Assembly: GCA_026705765.1 (NCBI GenBank)
Contig: JAPPAB010000007.1
Coordinates: 1-64,000 of the forward strand
From: Gemmatimonadota bacterium
GTDB taxonomy: Bacteria; Latescibacterota; UBA2968
Reading direction: 5' to 3'
Length of the DNA stretch: 64,000 bases
Under the pieces are notes generated by a model that saw only the letters and a program-made list of their open reading frames with translations, had not been told where the DNA came from and did not search any database. Shown in pieces: positions 43,937 through 51,856 of this stretch (position 1 is the first letter of the stretch; every line of letters starts with the position of its first letter). The position numbers and the translations under genes were made by a program.

Positions 43937-46498
43937 ATGGATCGAATCACCAGCATTAAAAATCAGACCTCCAGCCCACTCTTCAACGCCTGGACCTGGC
44001 GCATGGCCTGGCGCGATAGCCGCACGTATCGCCGCCGACTGTTGCTCTTTATTTCCTGCATATTGCTCGGTGTGGGTGGCCTCGTAGCTATTCGCGCCCT
44101 GGGCGATAACCTGCAACGCGTTGTCGAAAGCGAAGCGCGCACACTTTTGGGCGCTGATTTGCGCGTCAGCAGCCAGCGCGCTTTTGCGCCTGCGGTTGAC
44201 TCCTTATTCAACTCATGGGGTGGGGAGCAATCCAGAGAAGTGCGCTTTGCCTCAATGGTCTTCTTTCCCAAAAACGGCGGAACCCGCCTGGTACAGGTGC
44301 GCGCGCTACAAGGCGACTTTCCCTATTACGGCACATTTGAAACCAATCCACTACAAGCGTCGAAGACCTTTCAGCGTACCCATCACGCGCTACTCGACGA
44401 CGGCTTGCTCGTCCAATTTGGCGTTCAGGTCGGCGATTCCGTGCGAATTGGCAACCACACCTTTGTCATAGGCGGACGCATCACAAACATATCGGGCGAG
44501 GCCATGGCCTTTGCCACAGTGGCACCGCGTGTGTACATCCCTTTATCGCATCTCGATAAAACGGGCCTCATCAAATTTGGCAGTCTGGCGTCTTATGAGG
44601 CCTATTTTAAGTTTGACGGCAGCACGAGAATCGAATCTATCCAGCGCGAACTTCGCCCCTATCGCGGAGATCAAAATTTGCGTACCGAAACCGTTGCCAG
44701 CCGTCAAAGACGCCTCAATCGCATATTGGATAATCTCTATATCTTCCTCAGTCTGGTCGCCTTTGCCGCCCTCTTGCTCGGATGTATCGGCGTTGCCAGT
44801 GCCATTCACGTTTATACGCGCCAAAAAATAACAACCGTCGCCATCTTGCGCTGCATGGGCGCGCAATCGAATCAGGTCCTCTGCATTTACGCCATCCAGG
44901 CCATCGCACTGGGTCTTATTGGCACGGGATGCGGTTCTCTCCTCGGTGTGGGTATTCAATATCTCTTGCCCGGTGTGTTCGCACAAATCCTCCCCATCGA
45001 ACTCGATATTCAATTTTCTTATTGGGCGATTATTCAGGGCACAGGCATTGGCCTGAGCCTATCCCTACTCTTCGCCCTGCTCCCCCTATTGCCGATACGT
45101 CGAACATCGCCCCTGCACACCTTGCGGGCATCTTTTGAAAATGTGCGATCCAAAATAGATCCTCTGCAAATGATGACCATCGGCGGGATCTGTCTCATTG
45201 TCGCGGGATTGGGCATTTTGCAAACCAGCAGTATCCTCATTGGTATTGGCATTGCCATCGGATTTGGCATTGCCTTTGGACTGCTCATAGGCGCATCGTG
45301 GCTCATCATCAAAACCGTTCGCCGCTTCTTTCCCACAACCTGGCAATACGTGTGGCGACAGGGTCTGGCCAACCTCTACCGCCCACACAATCAAACCGTA
45401 ATTCTCATGCTCGCGCTGGGCCTCGGGACCTTTCTCATCACCACGCTCTATATTGTTCAACACGCTCTACTCGCTCAAATTGCTATCGCGGGGAGCGACA
45501 ACCGCCCCAACTTTGTGCTCGTCGATGTGCAAACCGATCAGATTGAAGGCGTAAGCGCGTTGCTCCGCAAACAGAGCCTACCCGTCATTCACCACGCTCC
45601 CATCGTCACCATGCGTCTGAAGAGCATCAAAGGTCAAGAGGCGCGTTCCTACGGCAGAATACACGACGTGCGACGCTGGGCAATACAACGCGAATACCGC
45701 TCGACCTATCGCAATCACCTCTTCGATTCAGAACGTCTCGTAGGCGGCACCTGGATCGATGCAGAACGAACAGAAGAACCCATCCCCATCTCTTTTGAGC
45801 GCGACATTGCCCGCTCGCTTCGCGTCTCGCTCGGCGATACCCTGACCTTCGACATCCAGGGTGTGCCCGTTCAGACCACAGTACAAAGCCTGCGAGAAGT
45901 TGATTGGCAACGCATTCAGCCAAACTTTTTTATCGTCTTTCCCAAAGGCGTACTCGAAACAGCCCCCCAGTTTCACGTCTTGACCACGCGCATCAACACC
46001 ACGGAACAATCCGCTATGTTGCAACGCACACTGGTTCAGAAATATCCCAATGTCTCGGCTGTTGACCTTGGCCTCATTCTCAAAACCGTTGACGATGTAC
46101 TCTCGCAAATCGCCTTTGTCGTGCGCTTCATGGCACTTTTTAGTGTGATTACCGGACTCATTGTGCTAACTGCCGCAGTCACCACCAGCCGTTATCAACG
46201 CATTCGTGAAGCCGTTTTGCTGCGCACTTTGGGGGCATCTCAAAAACAGATTCGCCGCATACTCTTGCTGGAATATACCTTCCTGGGCGCACTCGCTACC
46301 CTGACTGGACTCATACTCTCTATTGGCGGTGCCTGGGCTGTCACCGTCTTTATTTTCGACATTCACTTTGCCCTGCCCACTGCGGCCATTGTCGGCGTCT
46401 TTGCCCTCGTCACCGCGCTCACTATCTTTGTCGGCATGCTCAACAGCCGCGGCATAGCCGACCGCCCTCCACTCGAAATTTTGCGAAGCGAAGTGTGA
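43937..46498 (+). CDS. FtsX-like ABC transporter permease (YbbP type)
   Basis: An 853-residue permease. N-terminal helix near residues 34-52 (LLLFISCILLGVGGLVAI), then a periplasmic domain, three helices of the first FtsX domain about 265-390 (SLVAFAALLLGCIGVASAI ...), paired helices near 415-460, a second periplasmic domain 510-715, and a final FtsX block from about 725 to the end with FMALFSVITGLIVLTAAV and VLLRTLGASQKQIRRI, the coupling region. Two FtsX modules in one chain are characteristic of YbbP rather than LolC/E. Works with the ATPase just upstream. The tesA-like gene converges downstream, as tesA, ybbA and ybbP are close in other bacteria. Confidence 0.9.
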   Translation: MDRITSIKNQTSSPLFNAWTWRMAWRDSRTYRRRLLLFISCILLGVGGLVAIRALGDNLQRVVESEARTLLGADLRVSSQRAFAPAVDSLFNSWGGEQSREVRFASMVFFPKNGGTRLVQVRALQGDFPYYGTFETNPLQASKTFQRTHHALLDDGLLVQFGVQVGDSVRIGNHTFVIGGRITNISGEAMAFATVAPRVYIPLSHLDKTGLIKFGSLASYEAYFKFDGSTRIESIQRELRPYRGDQNLRTETVASRQRRLNRILDNLYIFLSLVAFAALLLGCIGVASAIHVYTRQKITTVAILRCMGAQSNQVLCIYAIQAIALGLIGTGCGSLLGVGIQYLLPGVFAQILPIELDIQFSYWAIIQGTGIGLSLSLLFALLPLLPIRRTSPLHTLRASFENVRSKIDPLQMMTIGGICLIVAGLGILQTSSILIGIGIAIGFGIAFGLLIGASWLIIKTVRRFFPTTWQYVWRQGLANLYRPHNQTVILMLALGLGTFLITTLYIVQHALLAQIAIAGSDNRPNFVLVDVQTDQIEGVSALLRKQSLPVIHHAPIVTMRLKSIKGQEARSYGRIHDVRRWAIQREYRSTYRNHLFDSERLVGGTWIDAERTEEPIPISFERDIARSLRVSLGDTLTFDIQGVPVQTTVQSLREVDWQRIQPNFFIVFPKGVLETAPQFHVLTTRINTTEQSAMLQRTLVQKYPNVSAVDLGLILKTVDDVLSQIAFVVRFMALFSVITGLIVLTAAVTTSRYQRIREAVLLRTLGASQKQIRRILLLEYTFLGALATLTGLILSIGGAWAVTVFIFDIHFALPTAAIVGVFALVTALTIFVGMLNSRGIADRPPLEILRSEV

Positions 46499-46505
46499 GG
46501 CCCTC

Positions 46506-47126
46506 TCACTTCTTTTCCAGAACCGGTTTAAGCACGCGCCACACGGTTTCCGCTATAATCCGATGTCCCGCAGCATTGGGATGAATGCGGTCTGGCAGAT
46601 TCAGCTCTGGAATCCCGCCAACACCTTCCAATAAAAAGGGTATCAAAAGCACGCGATTCTTTTCAGATAGAGCAGGGAACACCGCACGGAAAGCCGTCGT
46701 ATAGATATCTCCCAAATTTGGTGGTGCTTCAATACCCATAAGTATGATCTGAATATCTGGATACTTCTCTTTTGCGCGGTCTATAATCCCCTGCAAATTT
46801 TGCTGCATTTCAGTCGTGGGAATCCCCCGCAAACCATCGTTGCCCCCCAATGCCAGCACCAGCACATCGATTTTTCGCCGCAGCAACCAGTTGACCCGCC
46901 GCAACCCACCCGCCGATGTTTCGCCACTCAGACCACCATTGACCACATCAAACGCCCACCCGAGCGAATCGATCTTTGCCTGAATCAGCGCGGGAAAAGC
47001 CTGCGTTTTATCCAGACCATAACCCGCAGTCAGGCTATCTCCCAAAAACAAAACCGTCTTGCGGTCCTCTTCAGCATGAGCCGTCCATATCAATCCGAGT
47101 AAAACAACGACAAGAAAACGCTTCAT
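46506..47126 (-). CDS. tesA: Periplasmic SGNH esterase/thioesterase I (TesA-like)
   Basis: A 206-residue exported hydrolase. Signal peptide (MKRFLVVVLLGLIWTAHA) is followed by FLGDSLTAGYG (nucleophile Ser in block I), GLSGETSAGGLRR (block II Gly), LALGGNDGLRGI (block III Asn) and LPDRIHPNAAGH (block V Asp-His). These are the four SGNH/TesA blocks. ATG at 47126 is preferred, being 5 nt after GAGGAG, which the longer reading from 47138 would contain. It would cleave acyl esters or acyl-CoA analogues in the periplasm. Ends 7 bp from the convergent ABC permease stop. The linkage with YbbA/YbbP is conserved elsewhere, though usually divergent. Confidence 0.92.
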   Translation of the reverse strand: MKRFLVVVLLGLIWTAHAEEDRKTVLFLGDSLTAGYGLDKTQAFPALIQAKIDSLGWAFDVVNGGLSGETSAGGLRRVNWLLRRKIDVLVLALGGNDGLRGIPTTEMQQNLQGIIDRAKEKYPDIQIILMGIEAPPNLGDIYTTAFRAVFPALSEKNRVLLIPFLLEGVGGIPELNLPDRIHPNAAGHRIIAETVWRVLKPVLEKK

Positions 47127-47196
47127 TTTTCTCCTCATTTATACGCAATTAAAATCAGGCTATAACTTTTCTACCCGCTCCAGTCCATTTTCCCCC

Positions 47197-47225
47197 TTGA
47201 CCTCAAATATAAGATTGGCTATATT
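47197..47225 (+). promoter_or_regulatory. Sigma70-type promoter in front of a candidate small RNA
   Basis: TTGACC (47197-47202), 17-nt spacer, TATATT (47220-47225). No credible open reading frame with a ribosome site follows; transcription would begin near 47232, immediately before GACTGG, the first arm of a folded RNA. Confidence 0.6.
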
Positions 47226-47231
47226 TTTCGC

Positions 47232-47373
47232 CGACTGGCCTGTGAAAAAAACAATATTTTCGAAACGCACAGCGTTTCAGCAGCGTTGCCATACCAGTCC
47301 ACGAGGCACCTGCTTGTTCCTTGCGTCAAATTTGACGATTTGGTGAAGGGACGAGTAGGTGCTTTTTGTTTTT
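47232..47373 (+). ncRNA. Candidate structured small RNA, ~142 nt
   Basis: Between the promoter at 47197-47225 and the terminator at 47306-47373 the sequence folds well. GACTGG (47233-47238) pairs with CCAGTC (47294-47299); inside it GAAACGC (47262-47268) pairs perfectly with GCGTTTC (47272-47278) across a 3-nt loop. The 3' half is a 17-bp hairpin. I do not recognise 6S, SRP, RNase P or tmRNA landmarks. No ORF here has a start with a ribosome site or protein-like composition. Transcription has not been shown; the call rests on the promoter, fold and terminator in series. Confidence 0.5.
47306..47373 (+). terminator. Long intrinsic terminator ending the candidate small RNA
   Basis: 47306-47322 (starts GCACCTGCT) and 47346-47362 (ends AGTAGGTGC) form a 17-bp stem with three G-T pairs and no mismatch. 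The loop itself holds the self-complementary CGTCAAATTTGACG. TTTTTGTTTTT (47363-47373) follows directly, the classic terminator arrangement on the + strand. Confidence 0.8.
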
Positions 47374-47398
47374 CACAAAAAAATTTAAGTTGTGACGC

Positions 47399-47530
47399 GG
47401 TTGGCCCAAGGGCAACCATCTCGTGTACCAAAAAAGAAAGGCCCTCGCGCGAGTTCTTGGCGGGACGGCGCGAGGACCCCAGATCACACCGACAGGTACA
47501 GGCGGTGTGTCAATAGCTTTTGGGCCAACC
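47399..47530. ncRNA. Second structured element upstream of recD2, unknown
   Basis: GGTTGGCCCAA (47399-47409) and TTGGGCCAACC (47520-47530) are perfect 11-bp arms closing a region that holds two more perfect hairpins: CCTCGCGC/GCGCGAGG (47443-47450 with 47468-47475) and CACACCG/CGGTGTG (47485-47491 with 47503-47509). The loop of the last hairpin contains GGTACA (47495-47500), complementary to TGTACC (47424-47429), a possible pseudoknot. GTTGTGACG occurs on both flanks (near 47389 and 47538). Which strand is transcribed is unclear: no good promoter was seen directly in front on either strand, and recD2 has its own promoter further on. The rest of 47127-47698 shows nothing else. Confidence 0.4.
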
Positions 47531-47617
47531 TCTTTCCGTTGTGACGTAGCCGTTAAATGTTGTGTTTCAACAATATACGGATTTTATACATTTTGTGTAC
47601 TGCAAATTTGATACAAC

Positions 47618-47646
47618 TTGTAAAACCGCGGCAAGTGTCGTATAAT
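47618..47646 (+). promoter_or_regulatory. Strong sigma70-type promoter of recD2
   Basis: TTGTAA (47618-47623), 17-nt spacer, TATAAT (47641-47646). The leader to the recD2 start at 47699 would be about 46 nt. Confidence 0.65.
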
Positions 47647-47698
47647 TCCTCTACCACTCCGATTGTGTGATGGGAGAACATGTTCGCCGAGGTTTTAC

Positions 47699-49873
47699 AT
47701 GGCTCAGCTTCGCGGAATTGTAGATCGCATTACATTTCAAAACGAAGAGAATGGATACACGGTTGCCCGTTTGCAGGTAGAGGGATCCACCGCCTACAAC
47801 AACCGTCCGGCGACCATTGTGGGCGAAATGCTGTCTATCAACCCGGGTGAGACCGTGGTTTTGGAAGGCGAATGGACAACCCATAAGCAATATGGGGCAC
47901 AATTCAAAATTGAATCCTACCAGACCGTGCATCCATCTACAGTAGAGGGAATGCGGCGGTATTTGGGTTCGGGATTGATCAAAGGCATTGGGCCAGTCAC
48001 GGCAAAGCGGATTGTGGATCACTTTGGAAAAGAAGCGCTCGATGTCATCGAAAGAGATCCCAAACGACTGGTCGAAGTCGAGGGATTGGGAGCAAAACGC
48101 GCAAAGTGGATTATCAAAGCCTGGGAAGACCAGCGCGAGATCCACAATGTCATGCTATTCTTGCAATCGCACGAAGTGGGCACGGGATACGCCGTAAAAA
48201 TATGGAAGAAGTACGGGCAGAAAGCCGTTGAATTGATTCGGGAAAATCCCTATCGCCTATCTGTAGATGTTTGGGGCATTGGCTTTTTGACGGCAGACCG
48301 CATCGCGCAAAAAATGGGCATACCCGCACATTCAGACCGGCGCATCCAGGCCGGTCTTTTGCATGTACTCAATGAAGCCGCAGACAAAGAAGGCCATGTT
48401 TTCTTGCCCGAAGAAGCGCTCATTGAATCGTGTGCCGAAGCACTCGATGTCCCTATTGATGCAATCGCACCGTGCGTGGCGCAATTGCTCTCCGAAGAAT
48501 CAATTGTGGTAGATGACAAGCGGGTGTATTTGCCGCATTTGTACTATGCCGAACAGGGCGCGGCAACGCGGTGCTATCAATTATCCCAGGTACAACGCAT
48601 TGAACTGGGCAATATCCCGGCGGAGATCAGAGCCATAGAACAGCGCGACGGGGTCACATTCGCGCCCCGTCAAAAATTAGCCTTAGAAAAGGCATTATCG
48701 CACAATTTGCTGGTATTGACGGGGGGGCCGGGAACGGGTAAAACAACGACTATTAAAGGGCTGATCGCACTTTTAGAGGCGCGAAACAAAAAAATCGCAC
48801 TGGCAGCGCCAACAGGACGCGCGGCCAAGCGGATGTCTGAGGCGACCGGGCATGAGGCCAAAACCATCCACAGATTGCTAAAATTTAGCCCATCTGAAAT
48901 GGTGTTTGAGAAAAATTTTGAGAATCCCCTGGAGATCGAAGCCCTGATTGTCGATGAAATATCCATGGTCGATACGGTTCTGATGAACAGTCTATTGCGC
49001 GCTGTACCAATCAGTGCTTCGGTGGTCCTGGTAGGCGATGTCGATCAGTTGCCATCGGTTGGCGCAGGAAATGTGTTGAAGGATGTCATTGCATCTGGCA
49101 TTGTCGAAGTCGTGGAACTCAACGAGATCTTTCGGCAGGCACAAACGAGCCGCATCATTACCAATGCCCACGCGATCAATCGCGGCGAAATGCCATACTT
49201 ACAGAATGATCGCGATGCGGATTTCTTTTTTCTCGAAGTCTCGGAACCCAATCAGGTCGTAGAGACGGTTTGTGGATTGTGTACCTCGCGTTTGCCGCGC
49301 ACATATCGTCTGGACGGTATTGAAGATATTCAAGTACTCGTCCCGATGTATCGAGGGGAGACCGGCGCGAACAATCTCAACAGAGTCTTGCAAGACGAGT
49401 TGAATCCCAAAGGACAGGAGATGACGCGGGGCGGTATCCGCTTTCGGGTGGGCGACAAAGTAATGCAGGTGCGAAATAACTACGACCGCGATGTTTTTAA
49501 CGGTGATATTGGGCGCGTCCAGGGAATAGAGGACGATATATTGCGCGTGCGGTTTCAGGACCGCGTCTTAGAATACGAGTTTTCGGAATTAGACGAATTG
49601 GTGCTGGCCTATGCCATGAGTGTCCACAAAAGCCAGGGTGCAGAATTTCGCGCCGTGGTAATGCCCTTGACCACGCAACACTATATGATGTTACAGCGCA
49701 ACTTATTGTACACAGCCATTACGCGGGCGCGAGAACTGGTCATACTCGTAGGCACAAAACAGGCTCTGGGAATGGCTGTTCGCAACAACCGGGTTGCAGA
49801 GCGACACACAACCCTATCTCAGCGCATCCGAACTGGAATTGTCGAAGAACCCGTTCAGGGAACTTTGCTGTGA
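47699..49873 (+). CDS. recD2: RecD2-type ATP-dependent DNA helicase
   Basis: A 724-residue SF1B helicase of the RecD2/YrrC type, which acts without RecBC. The N-terminal OB-like region (LRGIVDRITFQNEENGYTVA) is followed by helix-hairpin-helix repeats (YLGSGLIKGIGPVTAKRIV and similar up to about residue 185). Walker A is LTGGPGTGKTTTIKG, Walker B LIVDEISMVD, motif III LVGDVDQLPSVGAGN, and the C-terminal UvrD-like motif YAMSVHKSQGAEF leads to TAITRARELVILVG. ATG at 47699 follows GAGG; the 12-codon extension upstream lacks a ribosome site. Role: DNA repair or replication restart, 5'-3' unwinding by family knowledge. Single-gene transcript. Confidence 0.93.
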   Translation: MAQLRGIVDRITFQNEENGYTVARLQVEGSTAYNNRPATIVGEMLSINPGETVVLEGEWTTHKQYGAQFKIESYQTVHPSTVEGMRRYLGSGLIKGIGPVTAKRIVDHFGKEALDVIERDPKRLVEVEGLGAKRAKWIIKAWEDQREIHNVMLFLQSHEVGTGYAVKIWKKYGQKAVELIRENPYRLSVDVWGIGFLTADRIAQKMGIPAHSDRRIQAGLLHVLNEAADKEGHVFLPEEALIESCAEALDVPIDAIAPCVAQLLSEESIVVDDKRVYLPHLYYAEQGAATRCYQLSQVQRIELGNIPAEIRAIEQRDGVTFAPRQKLALEKALSHNLLVLTGGPGTGKTTTIKGLIALLEARNKKIALAAPTGRAAKRMSEATGHEAKTIHRLLKFSPSEMVFEKNFENPLEIEALIVDEISMVDTVLMNSLLRAVPISASVVLVGDVDQLPSVGAGNVLKDVIASGIVEVVELNEIFRQAQTSRIITNAHAINRGEMPYLQNDRDADFFFLEVSEPNQVVETVCGLCTSRLPRTYRLDGIEDIQVLVPMYRGETGANNLNRVLQDELNPKGQEMTRGGIRFRVGDKVMQVRNNYDRDVFNGDIGRVQGIEDDILRVRFQDRVLEYEFSELDELVLAYAMSVHKSQGAEFRAVVMPLTTQHYMMLQRNLLYTAITRARELVILVGTKQALGMAVRNNRVAERHTTLSQRIRTGIVEEPVQGTLL

Positions 49874-49900
49874 TAAGCAGGTTGTTTTTTATAGCTTATA

Positions 49901-49929
49901 TTGTCTAAATGTTTATCGTATATTATACT
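49901..49929 (+). promoter_or_regulatory. Sigma70-type promoter of the porin gene
   Basis: TTGTCT (49901-49906), 17-nt spacer, TATACT (49924-49929), 43 bp before the start at 49972. Confidence 0.6.
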
Positions 49930-49971
49930 TAGGTGATCTCCGATTGAAAGATTTGTATCCAGGAGGCTAAT

Positions 49972-51171
49972 ATGCTGTCGAGATGGTTGGTTGGTATAGC
50001 GATAATTGTCGTTATAGCAAGTAGTGTTGAAGCCACAGATATCGAGTTTGGAGGGCAAGTTCGGCCTCGCACGGAATTTCGAAATCCCGTTGGCAATGGG
50101 CACGACGTATTCACATCCATGCGCGCCCGGCTGAATATCACAGCGAATTTAGATCAAGATGTAAATGTGTTTATCCAATTGCAAGATGTGCGGCTGTGGG
50201 GCGAAGAAAGCAACACATTCACCGATTATAATGCCGACAATTTCGACTTTCATCAAGCGTATATGGATATCAATGATATGGGCGACACAGCCCTATCCCT
50301 TCGTATTGGACGCCAAGCGATAGGATTGGGCGGGCAACGAATAATCGGCGCAGTTGAATGGGCACAACAAGGACGTGCCTTCGATGGCGTTATCGCGACC
50401 GCCAGACCCCAATGGGGCACAGTTCAAGGCGTTGGCGTTCGCCTATCCGATACCACAGCCGAAGGTATAAACGGCAATGCCTATCTGGCCGCTTTGTATG
50501 CTACTGCATCGGGAACGAACACATCAGCAGATTTTTACGGCATCTACCACCACGTATCTCCCAAAGGCTTCAACAGAAGTGATAATACGCGGCTATGGAC
50601 ACTCGGCGCACGCATTTACGGCGAAAAATCGAACTGGACCTACCGCGCAGAAGGCTCTTTCCAAACAGGCGAACGGCGTGGGCCGAATGGCTCGGCATTT
50701 ATGTTTGGTGGCAGACTGGGTACAACACTGGGCAAAGGTAGCCTGACCCTGTGGTATGATTATTTGTCTGGCGATGGCAATGAGAAAGACAGCAAATGGA
50801 AATCATTCGATACGCTCTTTGCAACCAATCACAAATACTACGGATTTGCCGATTTATTTCTCAACATTCCCGTCCACACTCAAAATCTCGGCCTTCAGGA
50901 CTTTGCGATAAAAGTATCCGTACCACTGGATGGGGAAGAGCAGTTGCGTTTGGCAGCGGACGGACATGTGTTCTTCCTCGCCCAAAAAGGCAATATGGAA
51001 TCGGGTCATCTGGCAGATGAACTCGATTTAACACTTTCATATCAATACAGCGAAAATGTAACCTTTGTCACCGGTTATACAATTGCCCTGGCGCGAGATG
51101 CCATCAAGGCATTGGGTCGATTGAACGAGGACATGCACTGGGCTTATGTGATGAGCAATGTTTCATTTTAA
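49972..51171 (+). CDS. Alginate-export-family outer-membrane beta-barrel porin
   Basis: A 399-residue outer-membrane protein. ATG at 49972 follows AGGAGG. Signal peptide MLSRWLVGIAIIVVIASSVEA, then IEFGGQVRPRTEFRN, RARLNITANLDQDVNVFIQLQD (alternating strands, excerpt), RIGRQAIGLGGQRIIG and DGVIATARPQWG. This sequence of arginine-rich inner strands matches the alginate export family (AlgE-like) porins, which have a cationic channel. It ends with the aromatic residue of YVMSNVSF. Its own promoter and a strong terminator flank it, so it is a single-gene unit. A role in passage of anionic polysaccharide or small anions is plausible from the family. Confidence 0.85.
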   Translation: MLSRWLVGIAIIVVIASSVEATDIEFGGQVRPRTEFRNPVGNGHDVFTSMRARLNITANLDQDVNVFIQLQDVRLWGEESNTFTDYNADNFDFHQAYMDINDMGDTALSLRIGRQAIGLGGQRIIGAVEWAQQGRAFDGVIATARPQWGTVQGVGVRLSDTTAEGINGNAYLAALYATASGTNTSADFYGIYHHVSPKGFNRSDNTRLWTLGARIYGEKSNWTYRAEGSFQTGERRGPNGSAFMFGGRLGTTLGKGSLTLWYDYLSGDGNEKDSKWKSFDTLFATNHKYYGFADLFLNIPVHTQNLGLQDFAIKVSVPLDGEEQLRLAADGHVFFLAQKGNMESGHLADELDLTLSYQYSENVTFVTGYTIALARDAIKALGRLNEDMHWAYVMSNVSF

Positions 51172-51200
51172 GCAAATATTGTTTCCCGTATTTGCGATCA

Positions 51201-51232
51201 GGCGAGGAGATTTTTCTTCTCGCCTTTTATTT
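51201..51232 (+). terminator. Strong intrinsic terminator after the porin gene
   Basis: GGCGAGGAGA (51201-51210) pairs with TCTTCTCGCC (51215-51224) including one G-T pair, with a 4-nt loop, followed by TTTTATTTTTTTT. It begins 29 bp after the porin stop and reaches the stop of the convergent gene at 51227. Confidence 0.9.
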
Positions 51233-51850
51233 TTTTTCAAGGTGAATATGCGCCCTGAGTTTTTGGGCAGGAATAGCACCTTCGCGCAGGAGAATTGCAT
51301 GGTCGGTAGAAACATCGACAAGCGTAGAAGGAAGCGTACTGTCGGAAGGTCCACCGTCGAGAATGAGATCGAGATGATCGCCCAGTGCGTTCTCCACCTC
51401 ATAAGCCGAACGCGCCGGAGGCTCTGTAGAACGATTGGCACTCGTACTCGTAAGGGGACCGCCGAGTTCAGTGAGCAACTGGGTAGCAATGGGCGAACTC
51501 GAATGGCGGAGAGCCACTGTATCGCGTCCGCCGAGCAAGGCGGGAGAAAGATCGGGATTGGCGCGAAAAACAAGGGTAAGCGGTCCTGGCCAAAATGCCT
51601 CGATAAGTATTTGAGCTATCGGAGATACAGCGCGAACAAGCCTTGAAAGATCATCTACACCGCGAATCAAGAGAATAAACCCCTTGTCCTCCGCGCGCCC
51701 TTTGGCAATGAAAATTTTCTGAATAGCCTCATCGTTGTGGGGATCAGCCCCCAGGCCATACACGGTCTCGGTCGGATAGGCAATCAGGCCGCCGTTTTTA
51801 ATAATATCGGCAGCCTGATTGATATTTTGAGGTGTTGGCAGTGCGATCAT
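51227..51850 (-). CDS. tsaC: Threonylcarbamoyl-AMP synthase (Sua5/YrdC/YciO family)
   Basis: A 207-residue YrdC-domain protein that makes threonylcarbamoyl-AMP for t6A37 modification of ANN-decoding tRNAs. Motifs: GGLIAYPTETVYGLGAD near the N terminus, IAKGRAEDKGFILLI (K-x-R substrate site), FWPGPLTLVF, VALRHSSSP and PLTSTSANRS. All residues of the YrdC cavity seem present. It begins 6 nt after the stop of the giant NHL/FG-GAP gene and so is probably co-transcribed. Single domain without a Sua5 C-terminal extension, hence TsaC rather than Sua5 in type. Cytoplasmic housekeeping function. Confidence 0.92.
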   Translation of the reverse strand: MIALPTPQNINQAADIIKNGGLIAYPTETVYGLGADPHNDEAIQKIFIAKGRAEDKGFILLIRGVDDLSRLVRAVSPIAQILIEAFWPGPLTLVFRANPDLSPALLGGRDTVALRHSSSPIATQLLTELGGPLTSTSANRSTEPPARSAYEVENALGDHLDLILDGGPSDSTLPSTLVDVSTDHAILLREGAIPAQKLRAHIHLEKK

Positions 51851-51856
51851 GGCATC

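Noticed and set aside
47219-47431. Possible 70-aa protein on the - strand
   Set aside because: No ribosome site, composition unlike neighbouring proteins, and its DNA is taken up by perfect stems and a terminator that point to an RNA on the + strand.
47286-47516. Possible 76-aa protein on the + strand
   Set aside because: No ribosome site, overlaps the terminator hairpin, and gives a low-complexity basic product without family resemblance.
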